Shown here piece after piece: positions 62,685 to 64,000 of a stretch of DNA of 64,000 nt (its first letter is position 1; every line of letters begins with the position of its first letter). The notes beneath the pieces were generated by a model, which did not search any database, was not told where the DNA came from, and saw only the letters and a program-made list of their open reading frames with translations. Both the position numbers and the translations under genes were made by a program. Origin of the DNA: Eubacteriales Family XIII. Incertae Sedis bacterium (lineage in GTDB: Bacteria > Bacillota > Clostridia > Peptostreptococcales > Anaerovoracaceae); contig JAISTV010000019.1 of assembly GCA_031272485.1 (NCBI GenBank), forward strand, positions 40,025 to 104,024. Direction: 5' to 3'.

Positions 62685-64000
62685 CTAACTCACCGTGACG
62701 CTCGTAGCGCCAATGAACACCGTGGAGCCGTCCGTGAGCGTGGCATATGCGTGCAGGTAGTACGTGCCCGTCTCCCTGTGGTTCGCGTAAGGCACGGTGT
62801 AGGTGTACCTGCCGCCACCCTGCGCGGTCATGGTGTACCAGATGAGGTCGTTCTGCCCGCCGGTGGCACCCCAGACCGCCACCTGCATTTTGGAGATGCC
62901 GGGCGAGCGGAACGCCTGCGAGACGTTTACCGTTATGAGCTTGCTCGCGCTGCTGTACGAGCCGGTAACCGAAGCCGTGGGCGCGGCAAGCGCGGGGGAG
63001 GCGCTGCCGAGGAAGAAATCTATACCATTGGCGCCCAGCGCGTATGCGTGTGCGTAGTAGGTGCCAAAGTCGCTCTTATGTCTGGTCACGTCCACCGCCA
63101 CCTCATAGACGCCGCTGCCCTTGCTCACCGCCGTGTACCATATAAGGTCGTCCTGCCCGCCGTTCGCACTCCAGACCGCCACGCGCGGGGTGGCGAGCGT
63201 GGTCTGGCTGCTCAGGTTCGTCAGGCGGATGGTAAAGGTGCCGGTCTGCGCGCTGACATTTGCGGCCGTAACCGTAGCAGTGGCCGGCGTTACCGTGAAG
63301 CTGCCCGCGCCCAGATAGACCGAGCTGCCGTTCGCAAGCGTGGCGTAGACGTGGACCGCGTAGGTGCCCGTCTCCTTGTGGCTGCTCACGAGCGCCGAAG
63401 CCGTCCAGCGGCCGCCGCCCTGATTCGTGCCGTTATACCAGATGAGGTCGTTTTGCGTGTTGCCGTTCACAGCCGCCGGGCCCCAGACCGCGAAACGCAC
63501 CTGCGTCACGCCGGGCGCGCGAATCACGCCGCTCGCGGAGAGGCTTATGTTCTGCCCGTTCGTGCACGTAGCGGCTATCTGGGCCGCCGGCTGCGCGAGC
63601 GTCTTCGTGTCGCCGCCCACGTAAGCCGTAACGCCGTTGCCCGCCGTGAGATACACGTGCGACGTGTAGGCGCCAAACTCGGAGTTGTGATTCAGCGCGC
63701 TGATCTTCACCGCGTAGGTCGTCTCGTTCACCTTGCTCGCCGTGTACCACTTTATGTCGTCCTGGCCGCCGGCCACCGTCCATGTGGGGACCTGCACCTG
63801 GCTCACGCCGGAGGCCGACTGGATGCCGGAGACCGTCACGGTAAAACTGCCGTCCGCGCCCGCGGCGCCCATCTGTACCGTGGCGGTAGGCGCGCTCACC
63901 GTGACGCTTTTCGCGCCGAGGTAAACCGCGGAGCCGTTCGACAGATCCGCGTAGAAGTGAATCGAGTACGCACCCGTTTCCTTATGGGCGGACACCGGCG
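62685..64000 (-). CDS. GBS Bsp-like repeat protein (5' end outside window)
   Basis: The last 438 codons of a repeat protein whose N-terminus lies beyond base 64000. Four complete Bsp-like repeats of about 90-95 residues and part of a fifth are visible. Each has a W-x-x-x-G-x-Q-(N/D)-D-L-I-W-Y core and ends in a unit such as HKETGTYAVHVYATLANGS. The repeats alternate between an HKETG type and an H(N/K)S(E/D)FG type. Such repeats occur in secreted or surface wall-associated proteins, often with amidases. No sorting motif or membrane anchor is at the C-terminus, which ends in IGATSVTVS. A GTG near 63995 is internal, not a start. Confidence 0.88.
   Translation of the reverse strand, partial: PVSAHKETGAYSIHFYADLSNGSAVYLGAKSVTVSAPTATVQMGAAGADGSFTVTVSGIQSASGVSQVQVPTWTVAGGQDDIKWYTASKVNETTYAVKISALNHNSEFGAYTSHVYLTAGNGVTAYVGGDTKTLAQPAAQIAATCTNGQNISLSASGVIRAPGVTQVRFAVWGPAAVNGNTQNDLIWYNGTNQGGGRWTASALVSSHKETGTYAVHVYATLANGSSVYLGAGSFTVTPATATVTAANVSAQTGTFTIRLTNLSSQTTLATPRVAVWSANGGQDDLIWYTAVSKGSGVYEVAVDVTRHKSDFGTYYAHAYALGANGIDFFLGSASPALAAPTASVTGSYSSASKLITVNVSQAFRSPGISKMQVAVWGATGGQNDLIWYTMTAQGGGRYTYTVPYANHRETGTYYLHAYATLTDGSTVFIGATSVTVS

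Noticed and set aside
63993..63995. GTG as the start of the Bsp-repeat gene
   Set aside because: Comparison of repeats shows this valine is internal, the frame stays open to the window edge, and there is no signal peptide after it.

Overview
The window is gene-dense, GC-rich chromosomal DNA of a Firmicute, most likely class Clostridia and plausibly Lachnospiraceae-like. Evidence for this: an IspH protein fused to ribosomal S1 domains, a GGGtGRT protein paired with a NifU-like scaffold, a Gram-positive type Tad pilus locus with DUF5702 and DUF6382-like partners, a phoH-ybeY-era-recO-DUF4342-glyS-ppdK string, TmcAL beside acetate kinase, and strong AGGAGG-type ribosome binding sites. No rRNA, tRNA, CRISPR array, prophage or insertion sequence was seen. 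Most genes lie on the minus strand. The taxon is inferred from gene content only.

Layout. 1-7.9 kb: ftsK, rimO, pgsA, cinA, recA and a sugar-phosphate isomerase/epimerase cut by the window edge, one minus-strand run. 8.0-12.3 kb: a Mef-like MFS exporter behind what looks like a translation attenuator, the lysine genes asd-dapB, and a MerR/GyrI-like regulator with a typical 19-bp-spacer promoter. 12.3-12.9 kb: a 53-bp tandem repeat with an inverted partner, then rpmF. 13-14.7 kb: a plus-strand zinc-ribbon membrane protein. 14.8-21.5 kb: Asp23-like, recG, rsmD, coaD, a coiled-coil protein, tmcAL and ackA on the minus strand. 21.7-26.5 kb: superoxide reductase, a degenerate PepD-like lipoprotein, then plus-strand rpmB and a glycosyltransferase/GtrA - NAGPA - membrane protein cassette.

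26.5-36.3 kb: NifU-like, GGGtGRT, ruvC, ruvA, ruvB, queA, tgt, metA and an RlmD-like methyltransferase form one long minus-strand operon, preceded by a LysM-G5-NlpC/P60 wall hydrolase. 36.4-38.5 kb: argR-recN on plus. 38.8-42.4 kb: rarA and ispH-S1. 42.5-45.7 kb: a PNPOx-like protein and a plus-strand operon of a small membrane protein, a DUF5685 protein, a DnaJ protein with a cysteine-rich tail, and another membrane protein. 45.7-46.4 kb: a BrnT/BrnA toxin-antitoxin pair. 46.4-54.2 kb: a Tad pilus operon (TadZ, TadA, TadB, TadC, Flp, TadE, DUF5702, TadE-like, DUF6382-like) behind a near-consensus promoter with an 8-bp inverted repeat. 54.4-62.6 kb: rpsU, phoH, ybeY, era, recO, DUF4342, glyS, ppdK. 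62.7 kb to the end: a repeat-rich secreted or surface protein that continues beyond the window.

The strongest candidate for something undescribed is the leader of the MFS exporter. A four-residue ORF (M-K-T-R-stop) with its own Shine-Dalgarno forms the left arm of a 13-bp stem whose right arm buries the exporter's Shine-Dalgarno. This resembles macrolide-type leader-peptide attenuation. Other candidates are the DUF5685/DnaJ operon, a TadE-like protein carrying two exactly spaced HxxxC-CxxC modules, a catalytically dead PepD-like lipoprotein, and a probably leaderless Asp23-recG operon.
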